Assembly (NCBI GenBank): GCA_028716945.1
Contig: JAQUOT010000002.1
Coordinates: forward strand, 62,001-126,000
Reading direction: 5' to 3'
Length of the DNA stretch: 64,000 nt
Source: Candidatus Nanoarchaeia archaeon
Lineage (GTDB): Archaea > Nanobdellota > Nanobdellia > SCGC-AAA011-G17 > JAFCDX01
Part shown: positions 1-8,854 of the stretch, one piece after another
Layout: the number at the start of each line of letters is the position of its first letter
Numbering within the stretch: the first letter of the stretch is position 1
The notes under the pieces: model-generated
Database searches by the model: none
What the model was told of the DNA's origin: nothing
What the model saw: only the letters and a program-made list of their open reading frames with translations
Position numbers and translations under genes: made by a program

Positions 1-354
1 AGAACAGGCCCAACAAATCCAATATTGCAAGATTTAATTAAAGAGTTAAAGCTTTTAAGTTTTAAAGAAAAAGCACCTATTTGGAAAAGGATTGCTTATG
101 AATTAGAAATGCCTACAAGGAAAAAAAGAAGCGTAAATCTTTATACTATTGAAAAATATATTGAAAAAGACGAAACTGCAATAATCCCAGGAAAAGTTTT
201 ATCTCTAGGAGACTTGACAAAAAATGTTACTGTTGCAGCTTTTCAATTTTCAGATATGGCAAGAGAAAAAATAAATGCCGTTGGAAAAGCAATTTCAATT
301 CAAGATTTAATTAAAAAAAATCCAAAAGGAAAAAAAGTAAGAATCATAGGTTAA
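1..354 (+). CDS. rpl18e: Ribosomal protein L18e (5' truncated by window edge)
   Basis: Frame is open from base 1 (RTGPTNPILQDLIKEL...), ends GKKVRIIG; position before L13/S9 is the canonical archaeal order. Confidence 0.93.
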   Translation, partial: RTGPTNPILQDLIKELKLLSFKEKAPIWKRIAYELEMPTRKKRSVNLYTIEKYIEKDETAIIPGKVLSLGDLTKNVTVAAFQFSDMAREKINAVGKAISIQDLIKKNPKGKKVRIIG

Positions 355-355
355 A

Positions 356-775
356 ATGAAAATAATAGATGGAACAAATTTGATTTTAGGAAGATTAGCT
401 AGTTACGTAGCTAAACAGGCTCTTGAAGGAGAAACTATTACTATTATAAATTCAGAAAAAGTTATTATTACAGGTAAAAGAGCTAATGTTTTCCAAATAT
501 ACAAAGAAAGGATTGATCGTGGAAGTCCTTTGAAAGGTCCTTATTATCCAAGACAGCCAGATAGAATTGTTAAAAGAGTTATTAGGGGAATGTTACCAAG
601 AAAATATGAATCAGGAAGATTGGCTTTAAAAAGAGTAAAATGTTATATTGGAGTTCCAGAACAATTTAAAAATGAAAAGTTTTTAACTGTTGATTCAGCT
701 AGTATATCAAACTTAAAAACTACAAAGATTATTAAACTATCAGAAATAGTAAATGAATTTGGAATAAAATTATGA
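356..775 (+). CDS. rpl13: Ribosomal protein L13
   Basis: LGRLAS..A, GPYYPRQPDRIVKRVIRGMLPRK motif; operon context. Confidence 0.96.
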   Translation: MKIIDGTNLILGRLASYVAKQALEGETITIINSEKVIITGKRANVFQIYKERIDRGSPLKGPYYPRQPDRIVKRVIRGMLPRKYESGRLALKRVKCYIGVPEQFKNEKFLTVDSASISNLKTTKIIKLSEIVNEFGIKL

Positions 776-1164
776 AAGTAATCAATACATCAGGAAAAAG
801 GAAAAGAGCACTAGCAAAAGCTAGATTAATTGAAGGTTCTGGACAAATAAGAATTAATTCACAATCTTTAGATACTTATCAGCCAGAATTTGCAAGATTA
901 AGAATTTCAGAACCATTAAAAATAGCAGATGAAGCATTCAAGAAAGTTGATATTGCTGTTAGTACTAGTGGTGGTGGCTGGCAAGGACAAGCAGAAGCTG
1001 CAAGGTTAGCTATTGCAAGAGCTTTGGTAAAATATGATAAAAAATTAAAAGAAAGATTTTTAAAATATGATAGACATTTACTTATCGCAGATGTACGTAG
1101 AAGAGAAGCGTATAAACCTAATGATTCAAAAGCGAGGGCTGCTAGACAGTTCAGTAAGAGGTGA
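772..1164 (+). CDS. rps9: Ribosomal protein S9
   Basis: GKRKRALAKARL..., C-terminal DSKARAARQFSKR. Confidence 0.96.
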   Translation: MKVINTSGKRKRALAKARLIEGSGQIRINSQSLDTYQPEFARLRISEPLKIADEAFKKVDIAVSTSGGGWQGQAEAARLAIARALVKYDKKLKERFLKYDRHLLIADVRRREAYKPNDSKARAARQFSKR

Positions 1165-1173
1165 GCAAGAAAA

Positions 1174-1371
1174 ATGATAATACCAGTTAGATGTTTCAGT
1201 TGTAATAAACCTATAGGTCATCTTTGGGAATCTTTCGAGGAAAGAATAAAGAAAGGCGAAGATAGAAAAAAAGTTTTAGATGAGCTTGGTTTAGAAAGAT
1301 ATTGCTGCAGAGCAGTATTTTTAGGTCACGTAGACAATTTAGATATTATATCTAAGTTCAAGAAAGCTTAA
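1174..1371 (+). CDS. rpoN: DNA-directed RNA polymerase subunit N
   Basis: MIIPVRCFSCNKPIGHLWE...LGLERYCCRAVFLGHVD. Confidence 0.96.
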   Translation: MIIPVRCFSCNKPIGHLWESFEERIKKGEDRKKVLDELGLERYCCRAVFLGHVDNLDIISKFKKA

Positions 1372-1964
1372 ATTTTTATAACTATTTTTTTTGAAGGTTT
1401 TATTTTTTGTTTGCTTAGATAATAGTCTATATTTTCTAAAAAGGTATTGGATTTAAAAAGAGTATAATCTAAATTTGGAATTTTTGATGCAATATATTGG
1501 GCATGTGCATCTCCAACAACAGTTAATTCTGGTTTTTCTGATAAAAAAGTATTTAAAAAACCAATATCTCTAATTTCACATAATCTTTTATTACGAAGAT
1601 TTAATTCAACCTTTTTAATTGCTTTTAAAATTGTTATAGTTCCTTGTCCAATTAATTTTAATTTATCTGACAAATTATCTGGATTTGTTGTAAAGATATT
1701 ATCGTATTCATCATATAATTTTCTTGGAAAAATAATTTCAAAAGAAGCATCTCCTGCTATTATTCTAGACCCTTTTCTTTCAAATTCTTTAGCAATTTCT
1801 TCAAAGTATTTATTGTTTTTAGCTAAGAATCCCTCTTTGACTTCTTTCCAAAAGGGAGGTAATTCTAACATTAAGGTTTTTGGAATTCCAAATTTATTAT
1901 TAATATATTTAATTAAACTATCCAAATTTTTGTTTACATGATATACTCCTATTAAATGTTGCAT
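1368..1964 (-). CDS. Putative TIKI/TraB-like superfamily protein
   Basis: N-terminal GVYHV and C-terminal VVGDAHAQYI (GxxH-like motifs), central ELPPFWKEV; family call from motifs only. Confidence 0.4.
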   Translation of the reverse strand: MQHLIGVYHVNKNLDSLIKYINNKFGIPKTLMLELPPFWKEVKEGFLAKNNKYFEEIAKEFERKGSRIIAGDASFEIIFPRKLYDEYDNIFTTNPDNLSDKLKLIGQGTITILKAIKKVELNLRNKRLCEIRDIGFLNTFLSEKPELTVVGDAHAQYIASKIPNLDYTLFKSNTFLENIDYYLSKQKIKPSKKIVIKI

Positions 1965-2027
1965 TTTACTCTTAAGAATATATCCCAGAATTATTTATAA
2001 ATCTTTCTATTTGTTACTACTAATAAG

Positions 2028-2330
2028 TTACTTTTTAGATATTACAAATCTCATGAATTTCTTGCAGTTTCTACAATAATAAACTACTTTTTTATTTTTT
2101 GTTCTAACACGACAATTTATTCCAGGTTTTAAATAACAGTTGCAATGTTTGCAGAATCTTCTTTTTAATTCTCTAGGGATTCTTAAATTAACTTTCATAG
2201 CAATCTTTCTTGCTAATTGCACATATCTATCTGCTCTTTCAGGATTTTTCTTGAAAACAGATTCAGCCTCTTTAAATAATTGTTTAACTCTTTCAAGTGC
2301 AATTTCTTTTTCTTTAGGTTTTGGTATCAT
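2028..2330 (-). CDS. rnp4: Ribonuclease P protein component 4 (Rpp21/Rpr2)
   Basis: ERADRYVQLARKIAMKVNLRIPRELKRRFCKHCNCYLKPG + CRNC zinc site. Confidence 0.92.
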   Translation of the reverse strand: MIPKPKEKEIALERVKQLFKEAESVFKKNPERADRYVQLARKIAMKVNLRIPRELKRRFCKHCNCYLKPGINCRVRTKNKKVVYYCRNCKKFMRFVISKK

Positions 2331-2382
2331 ATATTAACTAGAATTAATTGTTATATAAATTTAATTAAAAAAAGGCGGACTT

Positions 2383-2526
2383 TTATACTACTTCCCACCC
2401 AACCGTATTTTGTTGTTTAAAGTCATCTCTTATTGTTTTAGTTAATTTTTCTGTTTTTGATATAAACGGGAAGACCTTGAAATATATAAATATTGTGAAA
2501 AGTCTGTCATAAATGACATTTCCCAT
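2383..2526 (-). CDS. Small ORF, 47 aa (not in ORF track)
   Basis: ATG-initiated MGNVIYDRLFTIFIYFKVFPFISKTEKLTKTIRDDFKQQNTVGWEVV*, starts 11 nt after the RelE-like gene stop on the same strand; contains an internal TATA-like box, so coding status uncertain. Confidence 0.3.
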   Translation of the reverse strand: MGNVIYDRLFTIFIYFKVFPFISKTEKLTKTIRDDFKQQNTVGWEVV

Positions 2527-2537
2527 CCAAAATTAGT

Positions 2538-2879
2538 TTATTTATAACCAAATAATTTGTCATATTCTTTATGGTCAATTATTTTTAAAACAAATAAGAA
2601 TATAGTGACTGTATCCCCTTCTATAGTATAAAGCATTCTCCAATAATTAGATAATTCTACTCTGTATAAATTTTGTATGCCCAGTTTTTTAAATTCAGAA
2701 GGGATTAATTCTTTTTTGATTGGGTCTCCATATTGAGGATTTTTCTTTAGAATATCTCTTATTCTATTAAAAGAATTTAAAATAGATTTAGCTTCCTTAT
2801 CATTACTCTTTTTTAATTCTAAATAGGATTCTTCTGCATCTCCTTTTAACATAATTCTAACTTCTTTTCCAAAGTACAT
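2538..2879 (-). CDS. RelE/ParE-superfamily toxin-like protein
   Basis: YRVELSNYWRMLYTIEGDTVTIFLFVLKIIDHKEYDKLFG typical RelE C-terminal strand pattern. Confidence 0.7.
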   Translation of the reverse strand: MYFGKEVRIMLKGDAEESYLELKKSNDKEAKSILNSFNRIRDILKKNPQYGDPIKKELIPSEFKKLGIQNLYRVELSNYWRMLYTIEGDTVTIFLFVLKIIDHKEYDKLFGYK

Positions 2880-2880
2880 T

Positions 2881-3186
2881 TTAAACCTCTATAGAATTTT
2901 TTAACATTTTTTTTAAATGCTCTGGTTCTGAATAAATCCATTGAACTCCTTTTGGACCATATATTATTTTTCCGCTTTTCCAAAGGTATTCTAAAATTAC
3001 TTTAAGAGTTTGGTGCATTATCTGTTTTGGAAGTTTTCTTTTTAATTCAGCCAGGGAAATAGGTAAATCGCTATGTTTTTTTAGAAAATCTTCTACCATA
3101 AGAACAGTATTAAGATTAGGATATCTCAAGATAATATGATCCTTTCTCTCTATCAATTCTGATTTGTTAAATTCTAGTTTTCGCAT
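2881..3186 (-). CDS. Putative antitoxin / winged-helix small protein paired with RelE-like toxin
   Basis: Directly upstream of and co-directional with 2538..2879; HTH-like LAELKRKLPKQIMHQTLKVILEYLWKSGKIIYGPKGVQWIY. Confidence 0.5.
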   Translation of the reverse strand: MRKLEFNKSELIERKDHIILRYPNLNTVLMVEDFLKKHSDLPISLAELKRKLPKQIMHQTLKVILEYLWKSGKIIYGPKGVQWIYSEPEHLKKMLKNSIEV

Positions 3187-3335
3187 GTTATATCAACTGA
3201 TACTTAATTAGTATTAACTAATATATAAACCTTTCCTAATAGTGTTTTTCTAAATTTATAAAAACAAAAGATTTATATATGACTACTATACTAATATTCA
3301 TAAATGACTACTTTAAAAATAGTCTAAATAATAAA

Positions 3336-3899
3336 ATGGAAAAAGACTTAAAACAATTCGTGGAAAAGGTTGAAAAAATACTTGTCTCTGAGAAAAAAGG
3401 CAATAGAAGTTATTTTGTAGGGTATGGAATAGAAGAAGGTAAGAAAATATTAATTAATGTTTTTATTGATGATAGGGATATAGAAAAGATGAGCAAAGCA
3501 GATCTTCTTAGTAAACTGCAAGCTATATTAAATGAACTAAATCCCCCTAAAAAAATGTCAGCAAAACCAATATTGATTTCAGATATAAATGAAAATAACA
3601 TTTGGGAAGTATTGGGAGATTCTTGTGTAATTAAAAATATAAAAATCTTAACTACTTTCTTGAATATTAAACTTCCAGAAAATTTTCAAATTGCCTTTGA
3701 AGAATTGCCTGAAAAATTCAAATTAGAAGATTTAAGAAGAGAACTTAAAAAATTAACAAAAAAAGATTACCATAGGAATACTTACCAAAATTGGATGAAA
3801 TTTTTAATAAAGGCCGAATTCGTAACTTTAAAAGAAAAAACATATTATAAAACACCAAGAATAAATAGATATCAAACATTAAAGAAACTAAAGGAATAA
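3336..3899 (+). CDS. Hypothetical protein (start revised from 3279)
   Basis: TATA box gatttatata at ~3268 overlaps the 3279 ATG; in-frame ATG at 3336 (MEKDLKQFVEK) is better placed. Confidence 0.5.
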   Translation: MEKDLKQFVEKVEKILVSEKKGNRSYFVGYGIEEGKKILINVFIDDRDIEKMSKADLLSKLQAILNELNPPKKMSAKPILISDINENNIWEVLGDSCVIKNIKILTTFLNIKLPENFQIAFEELPEKFKLEDLRRELKKLTKKDYHRNTYQNWMKFLIKAEFVTLKEKTYYKTPRINRYQTLKKLKE

Positions 3900-3900
3900 A

Positions 3901-4080
3901 ATGAAAGATAAGTTACTTAAACCAAGATTAGAATATGATAATGTTTCTTATATGTTTTCACCAGATTTTATAAAAAATACGAATTCATATGGCGGTTTAT
4001 GGCCCTATATTCCACAAAATGAAATATATAAAGATACAAGATTAAAAAAAGAAGTTCTAAACTCTACCAAAGAAAAATAA
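3901..4080 (+). CDS. Small ORF, 59 aa, hypothetical (not in ORF track)
   Basis: ATG directly after upstream stop: MKDKLLKPRLEYDNVSYMFSPDFIKNTNSYGGLWPYIPQNEIYKDTRLKKEVLNSTKEK*. Confidence 0.45.
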   Translation: MKDKLLKPRLEYDNVSYMFSPDFIKNTNSYGGLWPYIPQNEIYKDTRLKKEVLNSTKEK

Positions 4081-4199
4081 AATCTTTCTTATCTGTTTTC
4101 ATCTTGCTCTTTTGCAGAAAAACAAACATATAAACGCTGTAGCGTTATTGTAGCTAATTTGGAAAATAATTAAAAAATTCGCCCAAAGTAAAAATAAAG

Positions 4200-4311
4200 G
4201 CGGACAGCTAACCATAGTTCCCGTCTTACGACAGTACAATATGGAACGTAGGCCTTCTTAATTTCCGAGTTCGAAAAGGGATCGGATGTTGCCAGGCCGC
4301 TATGGCCGTCC
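4200..4311 (-). rRNA. rrf: 5S ribosomal RNA
   Basis: Reverse complement GGACGGCCATAGCGGCC...ATCCGATCCCTTTTCGAACTCGGAAATTAAG...CTGTCC; terminal helix GGACGGC/GCTGTCC and conserved CCGAUCCC..CGAACUCGGAA core. Confidence 0.92.
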
Positions 4312-4395
4312 TAAAATTTAAACTAAACAACTCCTTTATTAAACTTTCGAATAGCTTGGAAAGATTTATATATAGCTTTTAATGTACTCTGCTCT

Positions 4396-5040
4396 ATGAA
4401 AAAGGCAATTATAACAATACTAGTTTTAGCTATTTTTTTCATGGCAGCTTGTGAAAATGAACAGACAACACCTACAACAACTACTACACCAACATCTGCA
4501 GACCAATGTGGAGATAGTATCTGTGCAGAATCTGAAAGATGCGATACTTCAACTTATCAGACAAATTGTGCAGAAGATTGTCCTGCTTGTCCAACAAGTA
4601 TATATGTTGAAAATTTCCAGTGTGGTAATATTGCTGGATGCGAAAAGACAGGAGAAAACAAATTTACAATAAGTTCAACCATAACTTCAATAAAAGTAAA
4701 AGTTGCTAATTTGGGAGACACAATAGCTAATTCGATGGAAGTAACATATAGCTGTTACGATGACGACAATGTAAGAGTTTTAAGAGACTTTGAAGTGCAG
4801 ACATATAAAGGAACCAAATTTAATCATGGTTTTGTGAATGCATATAGTTATACACCTAACAGCGATAAAACAAGATTGCAAGCAAAAACTTCTCAATCAA
4901 GTACTGATGAGTATGTATTAACCATAAGTGCTGTAGATTTAACAGAAGATTTCAATTTGAAATGTGATTTTGTATTTGATACACATAGTCCAATTGAAAA
5001 CGAAAAACAATCAGTTTATATGACTTTCAAGAAAGAATAA
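4396..5040 (+). CDS. Putative secreted lipoprotein
   Basis: Signal peptide MKKAIITILVLAIFFMAAC (lipobox FMAAC), Thr-rich linker, Cys-rich segment. Confidence 0.65.
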   Translation: MKKAIITILVLAIFFMAACENEQTTPTTTTTPTSADQCGDSICAESERCDTSTYQTNCAEDCPACPTSIYVENFQCGNIAGCEKTGENKFTISSTITSIKVKVANLGDTIANSMEVTYSCYDDDNVRVLRDFEVQTYKGTKFNHGFVNAYSYTPNSDKTRLQAKTSQSSTDEYVLTISAVDLTEDFNLKCDFVFDTHSPIENEKQSVYMTFKKE

Positions 5041-5058
5041 ATTTTTTCTTTTCTTTTT

Positions 5059-5397
5059 TTATATTAATTTTAATTTCTTAGTTATTTTATCAATACTTTC
5101 TTCGTTATCAGGACCAATTGCCAAACAAGTTAAAGTTGGTTCTTTAAATTCAGTTAAACCTGCATCTTTAATTAAAGCATTTGTTAATCTTTCTTTGTCT
5201 GCAAGTTTTTTATATTGTGTTAATTCTTTCTCATCTTTTACTTTTAAAATAACTTTTTTCATGCCTTCTGTTCTCCATTCAGAAACTTTGTAATCTGGAG
5301 ATTTTAAAACAGCTTCTACAGAAGCATGCGCCACTTGGCTCGAAAGCTTACCTTTCGGCATCTTTAAATCTGCCCTTACTAGAATGACTTGCTTCAT
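5059..5397 (-). CDS. pth2: Peptidyl-tRNA hydrolase, Pth2 type
   Basis: KQVILVRADLKMPKGKLSSQVAHASVEAV...DAGLTEFKEPTLTCLAIGP. Confidence 0.95.
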   Translation of the reverse strand: MKQVILVRADLKMPKGKLSSQVAHASVEAVLKSPDYKVSEWRTEGMKKVILKVKDEKELTQYKKLADKERLTNALIKDAGLTEFKEPTLTCLAIGPDNEESIDKITKKLKLI

Positions 5398-5477
5398 ATT
5401 AAATTAAAAAATAAAGAAACTTATAAAGTTTGCTAAAGATGAAAAAGTTTAAGTATAAGATTAATTATATAATATAT

Positions 5478-5939
5478 ATGAAAAAGAAGGTAAATATTAA
5501 ATTATTGTTAATCTGTCTTTTTGTAGTATATTTTACAGCTTTTATAGGTAGTTTATTTACTTCAAACGCAGTAAAATCTGACTGGTACCAACAGAATAAA
5601 CCTTCTTTAACACCCCCAAGTTATGTCTTTCCTATAGTTTGGAATGTTTTATTTTTCTTAATAGCCTATTCTTTGTACTTTACTTGGACTAAAGCTAAAC
5701 AAAAAACTTTAGTAATAATCTCTTATTGGATAAACTTTATTTTAAATGCTGCTTGGAGTTATTTTTATTTTTACTTAAAAAATCCTTTATTTTCTTTTAT
5801 AGAACTGATATTTTTATGGTTCTCAATTTTATATTTAGTAATATTTACTTATAAGATAGATAAAAAAGCTTCTTATTTACTAATTCCTTATTTGTTATGG
5901 GTTAGTTTTGCAGGTATTTTAAATTATTTAACAATTTAA
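5478..5939 (+). CDS. tspO: TspO/MBR family protein
   Basis: WYQQNKPSLTPPSYVFPIVWNVLFFLIAYSLY, WINFILNAAWSYFYF; start revised to ATG 5478. Confidence 0.88.
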   Translation: MKKKVNIKLLLICLFVVYFTAFIGSLFTSNAVKSDWYQQNKPSLTPPSYVFPIVWNVLFFLIAYSLYFTWTKAKQKTLVIISYWINFILNAAWSYFYFYLKNPLFSFIELIFLWFSILYLVIFTYKIDKKASYLLIPYLLWVSFAGILNYLTI

Positions 5940-6796
5940 TTCATATGAAGTTCTACAATGTCCCCATTTTCAAGAATATGGTTTAATCCTGCTTGCATTC
6001 CTTCGTGTTTAGCACTTTTTCCCCAAATTTTTGCATGTTTAAACTTTTTAAGAAAATCTTTGTGTATATTTCCTGCTAAATCTTTAATCTTAGATCCTTT
6101 TTTTAAAGCAATAGGAGGATAAGCTGGTTTTTTTCCTGGTTGTTTTGTATAAACATAAATTAAATTCAAATTATTCCATATCAAATCTTTTACTTTTTCA
6201 ATATCTATATCTGAAAACTTTTTATAATAAATTATAGGTAATTCTATATCATTTTTATATAATTCTTCAAAAACTAATTTTCTTTCCTGTTCATTTCCAT
6301 AAATTAATATTACTAAATCCGAATCTTTTACTGCGCTTAAAAATTCAGGGCCTTTTTCTTTCATATAAAAATCTTTTATTATAGCAGGAATTTCTATAAC
6401 TTGTAATTTAACTCCTTTATAATCTAAAATTCCTTGTTCAATCTTCTTTGTTGTGAATTCATAATCAGCAATTTCTATTTTTGCCCCCGTTAATTCTTTT
6501 AATAAAGTACTTTTTCCAGAATTAGTCATGCCTACAATTGAAATTCTTGCTGCACCTTCTCTTTTTATTAATGGTTTTCCTCCAGAAGAAGATTTTTTCT
6601 TCTTTTTTTGAATTGCTATAGCTTCTCTTAATTTTTTATATCTTAATTTTAAGTTAAGAAGCATAGACTGTCCACCCTTATGCTTAGGCGCGTAACGAAG
6701 CATTTCTTCCATTGCTTTTAATTTTTCTTCATCATTCTGTGCAGCATAAAACTTTTTTTCTGCTTCTATGAATTCTGGGTGAGCATTTATTGCCAT
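5936..6796 (-). CDS. DRG/OBG-family GTP-binding protein with TGS domain
   Basis: GMTNSGKSTLLKELTGA Walker A, C-terminal TGS (HAKIWGKSAKHEGMQAGLNHILENGDIVELH). Confidence 0.85.
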   Translation of the reverse strand: MAINAHPEFIEAEKKFYAAQNDEEKLKAMEEMLRYAPKHKGGQSMLLNLKLRYKKLREAIAIQKKKKKSSSGGKPLIKREGAARISIVGMTNSGKSTLLKELTGAKIEIADYEFTTKKIEQGILDYKGVKLQVIEIPAIIKDFYMKEKGPEFLSAVKDSDLVILIYGNEQERKLVFEELYKNDIELPIIYYKKFSDIDIEKVKDLIWNNLNLIYVYTKQPGKKPAYPPIALKKGSKIKDLAGNIHKDFLKKFKHAKIWGKSAKHEGMQAGLNHILENGDIVELHMN

Positions 6797-6797
6797 C

Positions 6798-7055
6798 TTA
6801 TAACTCCTTTAGACTATTTCCAAATAACTTTTCTTTTTCCTTTCTTATATCGTCAATTATTTCATTGTTTAAAACCAAATATTGACATCTATATTCAGGT
6901 AATATAACTCCAAATTTTCTTCCTGCTTTACAAGTACCTATTTTTCTATCTTTGTCTAAAAGACCATTTCTTAGTTCTGGTTCAAAGAATTTGCATTCTT
7001 TACAAGTAGAATTCTCCATCTTTTTTTTAATGTCTTCTATAGTAACTATATCCAT
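6798..7055 (-). CDS. Small Cys-containing hypothetical protein
   Basis: CKECKFFEPELRNGLLDKDRKIGTCKAGRKFG..YRCQY metal-site-like. Confidence 0.5.
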   Translation of the reverse strand: MDIVTIEDIKKKMENSTCKECKFFEPELRNGLLDKDRKIGTCKAGRKFGVILPEYRCQYLVLNNEIIDDIRKEKEKLFGNSLKEL

Positions 7056-7136
7056 GTTTAAATAGGGTATTAAAGATGTATTTAAAATTTCCTTTATATC
7101 AAAACCTTTATAAACATTATTTTGAAATAGATTAAA

Positions 7137-7676
7137 ATGATAGCCTTATCAGACATAACAGCATTAGTATCGGATAATTTAGTTAAACTAATTGGTGGAA
7201 TCTTAATTTTATTAATAGGTTTGGTTATTTCTAGGTTCTTTGGAAAATTATTTTATAAAGTATTACATAGGATTGGTCTTAATGAAGTTCTTAAAAAACA
7301 ATTACAATTACAGATACCTGTAGAAGAATTTATTTCTACCTTTATAAGATATCTTGGTTATATAATTTCAGTTATTTTTGCATTGCAGCAATTGGGATTA
7401 ACTACATTTATATTTAATTTAATATTGATATTAATTTTAGTATTTATCATTTTAATGGTAGTTATTGCTCTAAAAGATATTGTTCCAAATATTACTGCTG
7501 GTTTTTTTATAACCCAAAAGAAATTAGTTAAGGTTGGAGATACAGTAAAAATAAAAAACTTAACTGGAAAAGTTACTAATGTTACTTTAACAGAAATACA
7601 AATTAAAAACAAAGAAGATACTATTATAATACCTAATTCTGTATTAATAAAACACGAAATTATTAAGAAAAAATAA
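7137..7676 (+). CDS. Small-conductance mechanosensitive channel-like (MscS) protein
   Basis: TM helices then GFFITQKKLVKVGDTVKIKNLTGKVTNVTLTEIQIKNKEDTIIIPNSVLI (MscS beta domain). Confidence 0.85.
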   Translation: MIALSDITALVSDNLVKLIGGILILLIGLVISRFFGKLFYKVLHRIGLNEVLKKQLQLQIPVEEFISTFIRYLGYIISVIFALQQLGLTTFIFNLILILILVFIILMVVIALKDIVPNITAGFFITQKKLVKVGDTVKIKNLTGKVTNVTLTEIQIKNKEDTIIIPNSVLIKHEIIKKK

Positions 7677-7677
7677 A

Positions 7678-8109
7678 CTAATTACAAAAATATCCTTCGG
7701 TGTAATAGATTCTCCATTTACTATCGCTCTCTTTTTGTGTAAAAAATTTCATTTTGCATCCTTTTGAAGAGAGTACAATCAAATAAGTCCCATTTCTTAG
7801 TTTACCCGTTCTATTGTTATCGATGCACTTTCTTATATCTGGGAGGCAATTTTTTATTTCTAATTCATGTCTGGTCTGGAATCCTTCCACACTCATTCTC
7901 CCTGCTCTTTCTTTGCTATAACCACCAAGGAAATATGCCACTCCTGACAAGTCTTCAGTTCTTCCAGTTGCATATAAAGGGTCTCTCCCCCTTTTAATTT
8001 CAGTAAGATAAGATTTAACTGCATTTTCTGGCGTTGATAAATTTGGACTACAACTTGAAAGAACTATCGCTGCTAATCCGCTAACAATTAAATTTCTTAT
8101 TTTTCCCAT
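7678..8109 (-). CDS. Putative lipoprotein
   Basis: MGKIRNLIVSGLAAIVLSSCSPN lipobox (LSSC). Confidence 0.6.
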   Translation of the reverse strand: MGKIRNLIVSGLAAIVLSSCSPNLSTPENAVKSYLTEIKRGRDPLYATGRTEDLSGVAYFLGGYSKERAGRMSVEGFQTRHELEIKNCLPDIRKCIDNNRTGKLRNGTYLIVLSSKGCKMKFFTQKESDSKWRIYYTEGYFCN

Positions 8110-8167
8110 ATATATTTTATATACTAAAAATTTAAAAATCTTTTGCTCAAAATCTCTATTTAAAAAG

Positions 8168-8767
8168 TTATTCTTTTGAGAAATCTTCTATTTTGTATTT
8201 AAATTCTGCATCAGAACTTATTATTCCTCTCTTTTTCAAGTATTCTTTAGCAAGAACATAAAAGATTAAACCTAGGCTTTTTTTACCTTTATTATTGCAA
8301 GGAATAACTAAATCTACTTTTCCTGCATCATTATTTGAATCACATAAAGCAATTATAGGAACTCCCATTTGATAGCAATCATTTACTGTATTTTTATCAG
8401 GTAATGGATCTACTACTAAAACTAATTTTGTTTCCATAAAAGTCTCTAATTTGATATTAGTTAATATTCCTGGAGGGTATCTTCCTGTTAAAACCCTTAT
8501 TCCTGTGGCTTCTGCAAATAAATTAACAATAGACCATCCTGTTTCTCTTCTACATACAATTAGGATGTCTTTAGGATCATATTGTGAAATAAAGTTAGCT
8601 GCTATACCTACTCTTTTATTAATCTCTTCTACGTTTAAAACACATAAACCATCAGGTCTTATTTTATATACAAATGGAGACATATCTTTAGTTCTTAGCT
8701 TTGTTCCTATATGAACTCCTGCCTTCAAATACTCATCTAAGGGTATTAATAATTGGGTTTCTGCCAT
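8168..8767 (-). CDS. rps2: Ribosomal protein S2
   Basis: YLKAGVHIGTKLRTKDMSPFVYKIRPDGLCVLNVEEI...VVDPLPDKNTVNDCYQMGVPIIALCDSNN. Confidence 0.96.
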   Translation of the reverse strand: MAETQLLIPLDEYLKAGVHIGTKLRTKDMSPFVYKIRPDGLCVLNVEEINKRVGIAANFISQYDPKDILIVCRRETGWSIVNLFAEATGIRVLTGRYPPGILTNIKLETFMETKLVLVVDPLPDKNTVNDCYQMGVPIIALCDSNNDAGKVDLVIPCNNKGKKSLGLIFYVLAKEYLKKRGIISSDAEFKYKIEDFSKE

Positions 8768-8854
8768 ATCGCATTAGAAATCCATTTATTTATAAAGCTT
8801 TCTTTGAGATAAAATTCAATATAAAAAATTAATAAAAAAGAAAAAAATAAAAAA

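Noticed and set aside
2140-2337. ORF antisense to RNase P component 4
   Set aside because: Hydrophobic mirror translation of a recognised gene
2374-2387. ggcggac motif resembling the 5S rRNA end at 4199
   Set aside because: Only seven shared bases; no 5S core or helices around it
3279-3335. N-terminal extension MTTILIFINDYFKNSLNNK of ORF 3279..3899
   Set aside because: Overlaps the TATA box, so likely untranslated; start moved to 3336
4133-4146. AACGCT-GT-AGCGTT hairpin near the 5S rRNA 3' side
   Set aside because: 2-nt loop is sterically poor and the position (~55 nt beyond 5S) does not make it a clear terminator; could be chance
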